Below are positions 10,335 through 22,922 of a DNA stretch of 64,000 nt, piece after piece. Position numbers and translations under genes: made by a program. Origin of the DNA: Paulinella micropora. Lineage: Eukaryota > Cercozoa > Imbricatea > Euglyphida. The notes beneath the pieces are model-generated. The model was not told the DNA's origin and searched no databases. It saw only the letters and a list, made by a program, of their open reading frames with translations. Position 1 is the first letter of the stretch; each line of letters begins with the position of its first letter. Location: the NCBI GenBank assembly GCA_009731375.1, contig BJOX01000030.1:1289859-1353858 (forward strand), given 5' to 3'.

Positions 10335-10495
10335 AGTACGCATGTATGTATGTATGTATGTACGTACGTACGTACGTATGTACGTATGTATGGTATGTAT
10401 GTATGTATGTATGTATGTATGTATGTATGTATGTATGTATGTTTGTATGTTTGTATGTTTGTATGTTTGTATGTTTGTATGTACGTAAGGAGCAA
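10335..10495. repeat. ATGT microsatellite
   Basis: (GTAT)n with GTAC and GTTT variants. It stops shortly before the candidate exon at 10528. Confidence 0.9.
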
Positions 10496-10527
10496 GGGAC
10501 CAACGTTCTTGCTTCTGTTGCTGGCAG

Positions 10528-10605
10528 GTCCGCGATCTTGTGTCGCGGGCAGAGCGAGGCCAACTCACGCCCGCCGACAAGAGCAACCTGGATAGCATGG
10601 CTGAG
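10528..10605 (+). CDS. Candidate 78-bp exon
   Basis: Preceded by CTTCTGTTGCTGGCAG and followed by GTAGAA. It reads VRDLVSRAERGQLTPADKSN then LDSMAE, 26 codons in phase 0. It is not a clear ankyrin repeat but lies on the same strand as the ankyrin exons and has clean splice sites. Confidence 0.4.
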
Positions 10606-10662
10606 GTAGAAGTGCCCTCTGCCAGGGCGCTTGCAGCCAGTGGACCTGCACACCTGGACTCG

Positions 10663-10828
10663 TGTGTGTGTGTGTGTGTATGTGTGTATGTGTGTATGTG
10701 TGAGTGTGTGTATGAGAGAGAGAGAGAGAGAGGGAGGGAGAGAGAGAGAGAGAGAGGACGGTTGTGTATGACATGGTTGATGTTCCTGGTGTGCGCTTTT
10801 TGTGCCCTTGTGTAAAATGTGTGTGTGT

Positions 10829-10863
<35 letters not shown>

Positions 10864-10873
10864 NNNNNNNNNN

Positions 10874-10904
<31 letters not shown>
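10663..10904. repeat. GT and GA tracts, then poly-G with gap
   Basis: (GT)n at 10663-10710, (GA)n at 10712-10757, then poly-G at 10828-10904, interrupted by ten Ns at 10864-10873. Confidence 0.9.
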
Positions 10905-10905
<1 letters not shown>

Positions 10906-11015
10906 GGTTGTTGCGTGTGGGTCTGCTGTGGTGGTTCCGCTTTTGTCCTGTAGTGTCTGATACATGATGACTTTTGTCCTGACTTGCCGTGCCACTAGCC
11001 ACCTCTCTGTCTCAG

Positions 11016-11117
11016 GCCCTCCCTTGGACCGCGCTACAGTACGCGAGCTTGCACGGGTTCCAAACTGCCGCAAAAAATATACTCGACAGCAAGGCAAGCG
11101 TCGACAAGCCCAACAAG
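11016..11117 (+). CDS. Ankyrin repeat exon, 34 residues
   Basis: Follows CTCTCTGTCTCAG and reads PWTALQYASLHGFQTAAKNI, then LDSKASVDKPNK. The TALxYAxxxGF... pattern and length match one ankyrin repeat, which is a protein-binding helix-turn-helix. The exon is 102 bp, phase 0. The donor would be AAG|GCAAGC, a GC-AG type, because no GT occurs at the boundary. Confidence 0.55.
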
Positions 11118-11173
11118 GCAAGCGATGTGTCTGATAATGATGTGAACGCAAGTTCGGAGAACGCGTTATGGAG

Positions 11174-11177
11174 ATAT

Positions 11178-11242
<65 letters not shown>
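11174..11242. repeat. GATA microsatellite
   Basis: Uninterrupted (GATA)n that borders repeat A copy 1 on its left side. Confidence 0.95.
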
Positions 11243-11243
<1 letters not shown>

Positions 11244-11680
11244 GAGATATCGACTAATGTCAGAAAAAAGGAGCTTCTGATTTCGTCAACCAAGGAAGTC
11301 TGTGGGTAAAGTATTAACCCGATGCCCAGCTAAGCCGTGATGTTTGCACGGAAGGGACTGATACAGGCGATACCAAATCTCCCTAGTACCAGGCGGGGCC
11401 AGGGCTCGTTCCATAAGCGCCCCTTGCAGAAAACGAGCCCACCTCCATTACAGAGGACCCAGTAAGCAGATGGAGTTTCGAGACTATTCGACAGTCTAGT
11501 ATAAACCGACAGAGCACTGTGGGTTTTATTCCGGGCTCAACAAGCGAGAAAGGGCACCCTGAGGGAACAGGATTGTGCTTCCCGTCGCTATTTCGGCATG
11601 TGACTTATAGGCGTATGGCTAGGCACACATAAGGCACCCCACCACGGCCCAGCACACCCACACCATCCCCTAATTCTCTG
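11243..11680 (+). repeat. Dispersed repeat A, copy 1
   Basis: A sequence of about 435 bp starting GAGATATCGACTAATGTCAG and ending CCATCCCCTAATTCTCTG. Other copies lie at 12673-12791 (5' part only), 13573-14011, 56080-56389 (reverse, truncated) and 63209-63643. All are bordered on at least one side by GATA/TATC arrays. It has no protein-coding character. It could be a non-autonomous element that uses or carries GATA arrays. Confidence 0.85.
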
Positions 11681-11784
11681 TCTGTCGACATATGGCACCC
11701 ATTTCAAAAAACTAAGCCCAAGGGGTCAGTGACACCTCAAGTGGCCTTGGTTCACTCCGTGGAGTAAGTGATGAGATCAACTGA

Positions 11785-11805
11785 TTAGATAGATAGCTAG
11801 CTAGC

Positions 11806-11860
<55 letters not shown>

Positions 11861-11898
11861 GTAGGTAGGTAGGTAGGTAGATAGATAGATAGATAGAT
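11785..11898. repeat. GATA/GTAG microsatellite
   Basis: (GATA)n with CTAG and GTAG variants that leads directly into repeat B copy 1. Confidence 0.95.
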
Positions 11899-12348
11899 AT
11901 GTTTAATCTATGGGCGTGGCTTAGCTTGAAAAGCCATGGCCTCCTATACTACCCCCGGACAAGAACTTTCAGCACCGGCCAAGCTGCACACCAACCACTG
12001 TCTCGCTGTGGTTGGTGTCTGTGCCCAGTTCAAGCCGAAAGGTAGCCGAGCCCTTTTGAACTATACGGGACAACACTAGAACACTCCCCAGGAGCGTGTG
12101 CCCTAAGGAGATGATGCCACAAACAAGCCGAGGTTTCAGGAGTTCACGCTCGTTGTGAGTTACCTTCTACAACCCCGACTTCATCAACCCTTTGCATCAC
12201 GCCCCGACTTCATCAGCCATGGTCAGGAGTTGGTTGCCTGTTTAGCCCTTGCGCTGCGCGCGATTAACGGCGGACACAAAGTCGTCATTATAGGGGGTTT
12301 GGTTTCAGGCCGGAGCACTGCGCAGCTGGCCCTCTGCATCCCCCCCGG
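11899..12348 (+). repeat. Dispersed repeat B, copy 1
   Basis: Starts ATGTTTAATCTATGGGCGTG after GATA and contains GTTCAAGCCGAAAGGTAGCC. Copies at 18092-18512 and 19389-19842 share most of the length, but copy 1 has a different 3' end (TTATAGGGGGTTTGG...). It ends at a new GATA array. Confidence 0.85.
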
Positions 12349-13572
<1,224 letters not shown>

Positions 13573-13575
<3 letters not shown>

Positions 13576-14011
13576 AATATCGACTAATGTCAGAAAAAAG
13601 GAGCTTCTGATTTCGTCAACCAGGAAGTCTGTGGGTAAAGTATTAACCCGATGCCCAGCCAAGCCGTGATGTTTGCACGGAAGGGACTGATACAGGCAAT
13701 ACCAAAGCTTCCTAGTACCAGGCGGGGCCAGGGCTCGTTCCATAAAGCGCCCCTTGCAGAACGAGCTCCCACCTCCATTACAGAGGGCCCAGTAAGCAGA
13801 TGGAGTTTCGAGACTGTTCGACAGTCTAGTATAAACCGACAGAGCACTGTGGGTTTTATTCCGGGCTCAACAAGCGAGAAAGGGCACCCTGAGGGAACAG
13901 GATTGTGCTTCCCGTCGCTATTTCGGCATATGACTTATAGGCGTATGGCTAGGCACACATAAGGCACCCCACCACGGGCCCAGCACACCCACACCATCCC
14001 CTAATTCTCTG
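13573..14011 (+). repeat. Dispersed repeat A, copy 3
   Basis: Full-length copy between two GATA arrays, starting GAAATATCGACTAATGTCAG and ending CCCCTAATTCTCTG. It differs from copy 1 at scattered bases and by small indels. Confidence 0.9.
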
Positions 14012-14065
<54 letters not shown>

Positions 14066-14144
14066 GTAGATAGATAGATAGATAGATGGAATGTGTGTGA
14101 GGAAGACAGGTAGGTAGGTTGGTAGGTTGGTAGGTAGGTAGACG

Positions 14145-14196
<52 letters not shown>

Positions 14197-14217
14197 CAGA
14201 TAGACAGATAGACAGAC

Positions 14218-14249
<32 letters not shown>

Positions 14250-14317
14250 GATAGATAGATAGATTTATAATCTATACAGTGTGCGTGAGTAAGACAGAGA
14301 GAAGAGAGAGAGAGATC

Positions 14318-14396
<79 letters not shown>

Positions 14397-14493
14397 AGGG
14401 AGAGAAAGAGAGAGAGAGAGAGAGAGTAAGAGAGAGAGAGAGAAGAGAGTTAGAGAATAAGAGAGAGAGAGAGAGTAAGAGATAGAGAGAGAG

Positions 14494-14528
<35 letters not shown>

Positions 14529-14532
14529 GACA
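14012..14532. repeat. GATA and GA arrays
   Basis: GATA at 14013-14085 and 14150-14262, then (GA)n with TAAG interruptions at 14290-14500, then GATA to 14528. Confidence 0.95.
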
Positions 14533-14634
14533 GATCCGGGCTGCTGGGTTCTTTTTGCTGGGTGCCTGCGGGCTAATAGCCAGGAGGTCTGAGACGATGG
14601 TGGCGCGTCAATCTCTACTCTCAGAGTTGCCCCG

Positions 14635-14640
<6 letters not shown>
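14533..14640 (+). repeat. Dispersed repeat F, copy 1
   Basis: Starts GATCCGGGCTGCTGGGTTCT and ends CTCTCAGAGTTGCCCCG at a poly-C tract. A second copy lies at 24281-24365, again ending in poly-C. Confidence 0.8.
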
Positions 14641-14708
<68 letters not shown>

Positions 14709-14722
14709 TCTCNNNNNNNNNN

Positions 14723-14757
<35 letters not shown>

Positions 14758-14762
14758 CAGAC

Positions 14763-14828
<66 letters not shown>

Positions 14829-14852
14829 ACAGATAGATAGATAGATAGATAT

Positions 14853-14913
<61 letters not shown>
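14635..14913. repeat. Poly-C, gap and GATA array
   Basis: Poly-C at 14635-14705, ten Ns at 14713-14722, then GATA with GACA variants up to 14913, which is the left edge of repeat C. Confidence 0.95.
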
Positions 14914-14916
<3 letters not shown>

Positions 14917-15379
14917 GAAGCCAAAAGCTTTTCATTACTAACCCCGATTCAGACCACTCAGCACCTGCCCAGCTGCACATCGTCCTCTTGCTCTGGTTGG
15001 CGCCTGTGCCCGCTTCAAGCCGCAAGGTAGCCGAGCCCGAGAAGGGACCGAACAAGCTCGGGGACCCGTGCGGGAACGTGTGCAAAGAGATTGAAGCGGC
15101 ATAAGGGCTGAGGTGTCGGGACCTGCGAGCTGGTTGTGCAAAGAACCACCCACTCCTTGCTTTCAGCTCGGCCCCGTCAGCGCTTTGCGCACGTTCCTTC
15201 CCGGGCATGCGCTGTCGTCTGTTCGCCCTGCGGCGCTGGGACTCTGCAGTACGGAGTCTAAGAGCAACGATAGGCACGATACTGTCCTTCAAGGGGATAT
15301 AAGGGGGCCTACTCTGACAGTAGAGAACCTTGCAACCTTCGTCGTTCCTCACCTCCTGGCTACTTGCCAGCAGACATGC

Positions 15380-15380
<1 letters not shown>
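14914..15380 (+). repeat. Dispersed repeat C, copy 1
   Basis: Starts AAGAAGCCAAAAGCTTTTCA and ends CTTGCCAGCAGACATGCATA, between GATA arrays. It shares the core TCAAGCCGAAAGGTAGCCGA (here with one change) with repeat B, so B and C are related. A rearranged copy is at 24430-24980 and a diverged one at 18841-19215. Confidence 0.85.
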
Positions 15381-15440
<60 letters not shown>

Positions 15441-15742
15441 CAGATAGACAGACAGATAGACAGATAGATAGATAGATAGACAGATAGATAGACAGATAGA
15501 CAGACAGATAGACAGATAGATAGATAGATAGATAGATAGATGGATAGATAGATAGATAGGCAGACAGATAGACAGACAGATAGATATTATGAAGGTAAGT
15601 TAGTAGGTAGGTAAATAGGTAGGTAGGTATGTAGCTCAACGCGGTCAGGTTATCGCAGCCGATGGCAAAAGACCGGGCTATGCCTTGCAAGACTAACAAA
15701 GACACAACTCTCCGGCCTCATCATTCACCTTACTGTCAGTGT

Positions 15743-15787
<45 letters not shown>

Positions 15788-15891
15788 TTATCTATCTATC
15801 TGTCTATCTGTCTAACATACCCATCCACCGTCTATTTATCTGTCTATCTGTCTGCCTGTTTGTCGCTATCTCTATAATATTATTTGGAGAT

Positions 15892-15942
<51 letters not shown>

Positions 15943-15951
15943 GGATGGATG

Positions 15952-16043
<92 letters not shown>

Positions 16044-16044
16044 C

Positions 16045-16111
<67 letters not shown>

Positions 16112-16245
16112 CAGATAGATAGGTTAGTAAGTAGGTAGTTAGATTGGGAGGTAGTTAGATAGGTTAACTAGGTACGATAGGTACGTGTGTGGGTAAATGG
16201 GCAGCTGCAGGTGGCTTGCTAGATAAGTAGATAGGCATATAGCTT
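15381..16245. repeat. GATA/GACA/TATC arrays
   Basis: GATA and GACA arrays at 15380-15590, TATC at 15743-15815, GATA at 15893-16115. The TATC and GATA arrays face each other across about 80 bases. Unique sequence at 15600-15740 has no visible coding content. Confidence 0.95.
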
Positions 16246-16331
16246 TGTGGTTCCATGTTTGTCCTCCCTCACTTTGTGTTCTGGTGGCGCGGGCCGCTGG
16301 CGCTCACTGGTGCTGTCTTGTCTGCTTGTAG

Positions 16332-16430
16332 CATGGCGACACGGCGTTGCATTTGGCCTTGCGCAGCGGTCACTTCCCCACCGCAGAGGTGCTGGTGGCT
16401 GCGGGCAGCGACATCACCGCCAGAAACAAG
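16332..16430 (+). CDS. Ankyrin repeat exon, 33 residues
   Basis: After CTTGTAG the exon reads HGDTALHLALRSGHFPTAEV then LVAAGSDITARNK, a textbook ankyrin repeat (GxTALHxAxxxGxxxxxxxLxxxGAxxxxxx). It is 99 bp, phase 0, and followed by a GTCAGC donor. A protein-interaction module. Neighbouring exons on the same strand have the same length and phase. Confidence 0.7.
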
Positions 16431-16456
16431 GTCAGCAGAGAAGAAAGAGAGAAAGC

Positions 16457-16950
16457 GATATATATATATGTATATATATATATGTATGTATGTATGTATA
16501 TATATACATATATACATACATACGTATATATATGTATACATATTATATATTATATATATATACGATAGAGAGAAAGAGCAAGAGAAAGAGAGAGGAAAGG
16601 AGGGGGGGGGGGGGAAGGATGTCTAGTAGATTGTACGAACATAGATGCATGCATACTTACAAACATATATACGTACATACGTACATTAATCATACAAACA
16701 TAAATACGTACATACGTACATTAATGCATATGTACATAAATGGCATGCATACGTACATACATAGCTAAGATGCACAAATACAAATATCACACTCAGTGCT
16801 CAGTGCATTCACGCATACATACATACATACATGCATACATACACACATATATATATATATACAAGTATACATACAAATATACTCATACGGATAGCACATG
16901 CATACATAAATGCATACATACATGCATTCATACGTATGTACGCTAGTACC
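16457..16950. repeat. TA and ACAT/ATGT-rich block
   Basis: (TA)n and (TATG)n at 16457-16565, a GA-rich and G-run segment to about 16615, then (ACAT)n variants from about 16645 to 16935. Confidence 0.85.
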
Positions 16951-17006
16951 TGTTGACGTTTTGGTTGATGTAATTTTTTTATCTTGTCTGACATAGACAG
17001 TAACCC

Positions 17007-17007
17007 T

Positions 17008-17038
<31 letters not shown>

Positions 17039-17052
17039 ATCCNNNNNNNNNN
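17007..17052. other. Poly-C tract and assembly gap
   Basis: Poly-C at 17009-17038 followed by ten Ns at 17043-17052. Confidence 0.9.
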
Positions 17053-17074
17053 GTTTGTTTCTAAATTGCACAGC

Positions 17075-17165
17075 GACCATGGTGTTGTGCTCGCACAGAA
17101 AGGCGAAGGCCTCTACGCCTTCATTCGGAGCAACGCAGGGCTGTTGCAAGTCTCTGAGAAGGTCC
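17075..17165 (+). CDS. Candidate exon near the gap
   Basis: Reads HGVVLAQKGEGLYAFIRSNA then GLLQVSEK, ending at AAG|GTCCGC in the same phase as the ankyrin exons. A TTGCACAG acceptor lies just upstream. Only weakly ankyrin-like. Confidence 0.3.
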
Positions 17166-17188
17166 GCAGTCATTATCCGACAATATGT

Positions 17189-17189
17189 T

Positions 17190-17233
<44 letters not shown>

Positions 17234-17462
17234 CCTCCTTTTTTCTTCTGTACGCGCCCCTCTCCCTCTCTCCTGCTTTTTTTCTCCTGTTTGTTAGCTT
17301 TCCTCGGTTCCTGTTTGTTTGCCGTTACGTTGTTGTTGTGTTGGGTTGCTTTGTAGTGTTCAAGGCTGTTTTTTTTTTTGTTTTTTTTTTGGTGACTTGC
17401 TGCGGCTTCTGTTGTTGTTGTTGGTTTTGTTGTTGTTGTTGCTGCTGCTGCTGCTGCTGTTG
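17189..17462. repeat. CT and GTT/GCT tracts
   Basis: (CT)n at 17189-17230, T-runs near 17370-17390, and (GTT)n/(GCT)n at 17410-17462. All low complexity. Confidence 0.85.
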
Positions 17463-17723
17463 TTTCGTCTGCGCCGCAAAGAGCAACAAAGCATCAACTA
17501 TCTTCTTAGTCTGAAGTTTATGTACATGTATACGTGCACTCGTTCGTGTGTTCGAATCCGAGGAGTATGATCCTTGTGTGTATGGCGAAGCCTGCCGCTG
17601 TGTCACTGTGAAGCCTAGCTGGCAGCTGTGTCTATGTGTGTATGACGAAGCCTGCCGCCGGCTGGGAAAGCGCTGCTTGGTGTGTGTGCGGTGTGTGCGG
17701 TGTGTGTCTTGTGGTGTGCCCAG

Positions 17724-17825
17724 CACCAAGCAGCAGCGCTTCTGGTCTTGGCGGCCAGCGAAGGCGACACGGAGCTGGGCAGGCGGCTTGTGGAGGGGAA
17801 AGCAGAGCTCAACGCCACTGACCAG
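17724..17825 (+). CDS. Ankyrin-like repeat exon, 34 residues
   Basis: After GGTGTGCCCAG it reads HQAAALLVLAASEGDTELGR then RLVEGKAELNATDQ, and is followed by GTCATC. The C-terminal half (LVEGKAxLNATDQ) is nearly the same as that of the exons at 20808 and 23566, so these exons come from one expanding family. 102 bp, phase 0. Confidence 0.6.
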
Positions 17826-18031
17826 GTCATCACAAAAGACTGGAAAGGACAAGGCTAAGGCTTTCAAGACGAACAAACACAATACCCGCAGATTAAAGGC
17901 CCCCTGGTCAATAGATAAATAGACAGAATAGATAGATAGAAAAGTGTGTAGGTAGGCAGTATGGAGGTACATAATAGATAAAGAAATAGATCTGTTAAAA
18001 GGTAGATAGATAAATGGATGCATTAAAGGGT

Positions 18032-18033
<2 letters not shown>

Positions 18034-18085
<52 letters not shown>
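18034..18085. repeat. GATA microsatellite
   Basis: Borders repeat B copy 2. Confidence 0.9.
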
Positions 18086-18086
<1 letters not shown>

Positions 18087-18091
18087 ATGAA

Positions 18092-18512
18092 TATGTTTAA
18101 TCTATGGGCGTGGCATATTTCTAAAAGCCATGAGCAGGAACTCTCAGCACTTCACAAGCTGCACACCAACCATCCGCTTGGGTTGGTGCCCGTGCCCAGT
18201 TCAAGCCGAAAGGTAGCAGAGCCCTTACACTGTACAGAACATCCACTAAAAAGACTCCCCCGGGGGCGTGTGCCATAAGGAGATGATGCCATGAGCAAGC
18301 CAAGGTTTCGGGAGTTCACGCATTGTGAGTTACCTTCTACAACCTCGACTTCATCAACCCTTTGCATCACGACCCGTGTCCCCAAACGAGAGTTGGTCGT
18401 CTGTTAGCCCTGCGCTGTGCGCGATGAACGGCGGACACAAAACCGTCAATATAGGAGATAGTTAGATCTGAACCCCAGGCTGAGTTGCCAGTGGCAGAGA
18501 CCGTCTCCAGAG
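18092..18512 (+). repeat. Dispersed repeat B, copy 2
   Basis: Shorter than copy 3 through internal deletions. It ends AGAGACCGTCTCCAGAGAC at a GACA/GATA array, as copy 3 does. Confidence 0.85.
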
Positions 18513-18522
18513 ACAGACAGAC

Positions 18523-18582
<60 letters not shown>

Positions 18583-18646
18583 TGATAGATAGATAGATTG
18601 ATAGATAGATCGATAGATAGATAGATAAATCAGTAGACCAGTAGGC

Positions 18647-18726
<80 letters not shown>

Positions 18727-18778
18727 GTAGATAGATAGATAGATAGATAGATGGATAGGATAGGATAGGATAGGATAG

Positions 18779-18840
<62 letters not shown>
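18513..18840. repeat. GATA array with GGATA insert
   Basis: GATA with GATT and GATC variants and a (GGATA)5 segment at 18752-18780. Confidence 0.95.
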
Positions 18841-19215
18841 CAAAAGCCAAAAGCGTTCATTACTACCAGTGAGCCAGAACCATCAGCACCTGCCGAGTTG
18901 GCGCCTGTGCCCGGCTCAAGCCGAGAGGTAGCCGAGCCCGAGAACGAACAGAAGAACCACGGCGCTGCCCCCAGGTGCGTGTGCAAAGAGATTCACGTCC
19001 TGGTGGGCTGAGCCTCAGAGGCTTCGGGAGCTGCGCGCTCGTCGTGCAAAAAAACAACCACTTTTTTACTTTCTCCTCGGCCCATCTGCCCTTTGCTCAC
19101 GTTCTCCTCTGAGCTGTTGATACAGGGGAGAGGGGATGATTCCTACTTGACAGAAGAGATCATTTGGAAGCTTTGTCATCCCGATGTTACCCCTTGATTA
19201 CTTGTCAGATGGCAG
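18841..19215 (+). repeat. Dispersed repeat C, diverged copy 3
   Basis: Starts CAAAAGCCAAAAGCGTTCAT and contains CTCAAGCCGAGAGGTAGCCG and CGTGCAAAAAAACAACCAC, clearly related to 14914-15380 but diverged and deleted. Ends near a GAAA-rich run. Confidence 0.7.
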
Positions 19216-19252
19216 GAATAGAAAGAAAGAAAAATAAAGAAAGAAAGAAAGA

Positions 19253-19333
19253 TATGTTTGGTCTATCAGCTCTGCATATCCGAAGACATAGGCATCCATT
19301 CCACCCTGCCGCCAATCGGCGACTGGGCAGTGG

Positions 19334-19336
<3 letters not shown>
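19253..19336 (+). repeat. Dispersed repeat D, copy 2
   Basis: Contains TCTATCAGCTCTGCATATCC and ATAGGCATCCATTCCACCC. Related copies: 8968-9056 (reverse), 21440-21551 and 23957-24060. Each is bordered by GATA. Confidence 0.75.

Positions 19337-19388
<52 letters not shown>
19337..19388. repeat. GATA microsatellite
   Basis: Separates repeat D from repeat B copy 3. Confidence 0.9.
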
Positions 19389-19390
<2 letters not shown>

Positions 19391-19842
19391 TGTTTAATCT
19401 ATGGGCGTGGCTTAGCTTGAAAAGCCATGGCCTCCTATACTACCCCCGGACAAGAACTTTCAGCACCGGCCAAGCTGCACACCAACCACTGTCTCGCTGT
19501 GGTTGGTGTCTGTGCCCAGTTCAAGCCGAAAGGTAGCCGAGCCCTTTTGAACTATACGGGACAACACTAGAACACTCCCCAGGAGCGCGTGCCCTAAGGA
19601 GATGATGCCATGAGCAAGTCGAAGTTTCAGGAGTTCACGCTCGTTGTGAGTTACCTTTCTACAACCCCGACTTCATCAACCCTTTGCATCACGCCCCGAC
19701 TTCATCAGCCATGGTCAGGAGTTGGTTGCCTGTTTAGCCCTTGCGCTGCGCGCGATTAACGGCGGACACAAAATCGTCACTGTAGGAGATAGTTAGATCT
19801 GAACCCTAGGCTGAGTTGCCAGTGGCAGAGACCGTCTCCAGG
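19389..19842 (+). repeat. Dispersed repeat B, copy 3
   Basis: Near-identical to copy 1 through GATTAACGGCGGACACAAA, then has the 3' end of copy 2 (GAGTTGCCAGTGGCAGAGAC). Confidence 0.9.
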
Positions 19843-19881
<39 letters not shown>

Positions 19882-19890
19882 GATAGGTAA

Positions 19891-19950
<60 letters not shown>

Positions 19951-19958
19951 ATAGATAA

Positions 19959-20011
<53 letters not shown>

Positions 20012-20169
20012 TGGGTAGGTAGAAAGGAACCATAAAGAAAGATAGATGAGATGGATGAATTCGGTAAGATAGGTAAGGTAGGTTAGTGGGTAGGTACAAA
20101 GGTAATTAGATAAACAGATAAATAGGTGAGTAGGTAGAAGATAGATAGATAGATAGATAGATAGATATC

Positions 20170-20215
<46 letters not shown>
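19843..20215. repeat. GATA arrays
   Basis: GATA at 19843-20008 and 20140-20213, with AAATAGATAG and AGGTA-rich sequence between them. Confidence 0.95.
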
Positions 20216-20216
<1 letters not shown>

Positions 20217-20745
20217 GAAGACAGATAGATAGACAGTTGAGCGCATTAAGTTGTTACATGCTGCCTGATGCTGGTCGGTGCACAGGCAATAGTTGCACCA
20301 TCTTGATGTGGCTTGGCAACAGTCATTGATGTTTGTCTGTGTCGAGTTGCTATGCGATACAGCACAACAGATAGACGTAGTAGTTCAACTTGCACAGACA
20401 TGCAGCATATTCATCATAGATTGGACACACAACACCATGCCAGCCAGTCTTTGTGCTCACTGCCCTCATGTGTCCTGTGCGTCTACCCTTCCCCCCCAAA
20501 GGAACACATGACGGCGCTGCTGCTCGCGGCCAAGCAAGGCAACACGGCGCTCGGCAAAGTCCTAGTCGAGGGCAAAGCCGACGTCAACGTCAAGAGCAAG
20601 GTAAACGCGGCCGGGAGCAGAGCACCAGAAAAGCAAAAGAGCAGAGTTTGTCACTGCGTTTGTGTTGTCTGTTCGTGGTGTGCGTGGGCGTATGTCTGTA
20701 CGAGAAATATACGTGTAGGTAGGTTCTAACAAGGCTTTATGAACA
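20213..20745 (+). repeat. Duplicated segment, copy 1 (with ankyrin exon)
   Basis: About 530 bp, starting AGATAAGAAGACAGATAGAT, repeated almost without change at 22968-23503. It includes intron sequence, one complete ankyrin exon and its downstream intron start. Confidence 0.9.
20502..20600 (+). CDS. Ankyrin repeat exon, 33 residues
   Basis: Follows CCCCCCCAAAG and precedes GTAAAC. Reads EHMTALLLAAKQGNTALGKV then LVEGKADVNVKSK, one ankyrin repeat in phase 0. The coding sequence is unchanged in the duplicate at 23251-23349. Confidence 0.75.
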
Positions 20746-20746
20746 C

Positions 20747-20750
<4 letters not shown>

Positions 20751-20805
<55 letters not shown>
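20751..20805. repeat. CT tract forming a splice-acceptor pyrimidine run
   Basis: (CT)n directly before CCCAG and the exon at 20808. Confidence 0.85.
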
Positions 20806-20807
20806 AG

Positions 20808-20906
20808 GAGCAGCTGACGGCGCTGCTCTACGCGGCCAAGAAGGACAACACGGCGCTCGGCCAGGCCCTCGTGGAGGGCAAGGCCGACCTGAACGCCACA
20901 GACCAG
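20808..20906 (+). CDS. Ankyrin repeat exon, 33 residues
   Basis: After (CT)nCCCAG it reads EQLTALLYAAKKDNTALGQA then LVEGKADLNATDQ, followed by GTAGCC. 99 bp, phase 0. Its partner after the duplication is 23566-23664, which differs at several residues. Confidence 0.75.
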
Positions 20907-21095
20907 GTAGCCACCGCAGAGAGCGGAAAATCAGACAGAAACAGAGCAGTCGTTCGTGTCGTCCTCATCCGATTTCTTTTGTATGATGCAGCCTGTATGT
21001 GTCGCGTACGTGCGATCGTGTTTCTGTGTGTGTTTCTGCGTGTGTTTCTGCGTGTGTTTCCGTGTGTGTGTGTGGGTGCTTCTGTATGTCCTCCA

Positions 21096-21099
<4 letters not shown>

Positions 21100-21126
<27 letters not shown>

Positions 21127-21280
21127 TGTATATATATATATTTATGTATTTATATATATATATGTATATATATATTTGTATGTATATATATATGTATATA
21201 TATAAGTATATGTATGTCTCTCACACACAGCCTTCTTCCATCTCTCTCTCTCTCTCTCTCGCTCGCTCGCTCGCTCGCTC

Positions 21281-21316
<36 letters not shown>

Positions 21317-21321
21317 CAGAC

Positions 21322-21392
<71 letters not shown>

Positions 21393-21550
21393 TAGATAGA
21401 TAGGTAAGTAGGTAAAAAGAAAGAAAGATAGATAGATACGTTGTCTGATGTATCAGCCTTTTCATATCCGAAATCATAGGCATCCATTCCATCCCACCAC
21501 CACTTGGTGGACAGCGGGCTGGAGATGGGCACTTGGCCCCGGTTCGATGC

Positions 21551-21611
<61 letters not shown>

Positions 21612-21966
21612 GGATGGATGGATGGATACGTAGATAGATCAATCAATCTATTATCGATAGATTGATAGATCAATATATCGATGGATCTATAGAAAGATCG
21701 ATAGAAAGATCGATAGAAAGATCGATAGAAAGATCGATAGATAGATCACTAGATAGATCGATAGATAGATCGATAGATCGATAGATGCAAGGATGGATGG
21801 AGATGGATGGATGGATGGATGGATGGATAGATAGATGGATGGATGGATAGATAGATGGATGGATGGATAGATAGATAGATGGATAGATAGATAGATAGAA
21901 TAGATAGATAGATAGAGAGATAGATACATAGACCGATCGATCGATCGATCGATCGAAGGATAGATC

Positions 21967-22015
<49 letters not shown>

Positions 22016-22052
22016 GTAGGTAGATAGATAGGTAGGTAGGTAGGTAAATAGG

Positions 22053-22111
<59 letters not shown>
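21100..22111. repeat. TA, CT and GATA arrays with repeat D copy 3
   Basis: (TA)n at 21109-21210, CT/GCTC at 21241-21280, GATA/GACA at 21281-21437, repeat D copy at 21440-21551, then GATA, GATC and GGAT variants at 21552-22111. Confidence 0.9.
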
Positions 22112-22114
<3 letters not shown>

Positions 22115-22468
22115 TCTTTAGTCTAGGAGCTTCGCATAGCCAAAGTGCCATAAGCGTCCTACCAGGAGGCATCCTCGGCGAAGGCAGGCCTCGGCTCAGG
22201 CCTGCCTTCGCCTTCCTGGCTCCCTCATAATCAATGTCCAGCGGAGGGATCCACTCACCAAGCACGAAGTGCAGGGTGAGTACTTTTTACGGGCGAGCTC
22301 AAAGGAAAAGACACCACAGCTACCCATGGTGCAGCCTTGCAAGGCAGCCGACGGGCATGTGGTGCAGTTTGCTCTAGGAGGGTTGGTCTTAATCGCCAAC
22401 GTCCCGACCCCTCGACCAATCTTTCTTACATGGAAGGGAGGGACGCTCGACAATGATAGAAGCAAGAC

Positions 22469-22470
<2 letters not shown>
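22112..22470 (+). repeat. GATA-bounded unique element E
   Basis: About 360 bp between GATA arrays, starting ATCTTTAGTCTAGGAGCTTC. It contains a perfect 15-bp inverted repeat (22177-22191 and 22198-22212, arms GGCGAAGGCAGGCCT and its complement). Only one copy is seen in this window. It resembles families A-D in its setting. Confidence 0.6.
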
Positions 22471-22559
<89 letters not shown>

Positions 22560-22601
22560 GATAGGTAGGTAGGTAGGTAGCTAGGTAGGTAGGTAGGTAG
22601 G

Positions 22602-22632
<31 letters not shown>

Positions 22633-22656
22633 TAGAGAGCTAGATAGCTAGATAGC

Positions 22657-22738
<82 letters not shown>

Positions 22739-22884
22739 CTTAGATAGATAAGAAGACATATATTTGAATGAATTGAGTTGTTGAATACTGCCTGATGTTG
22801 GTCGGTGCACAGGCAACAGTTGCACCATCTTGACAGATAGATAGGTAGATAGGTAGATAGATAGATAGATAGATGTAGACAGAC

Positions 22885-22922
<38 letters not shown>

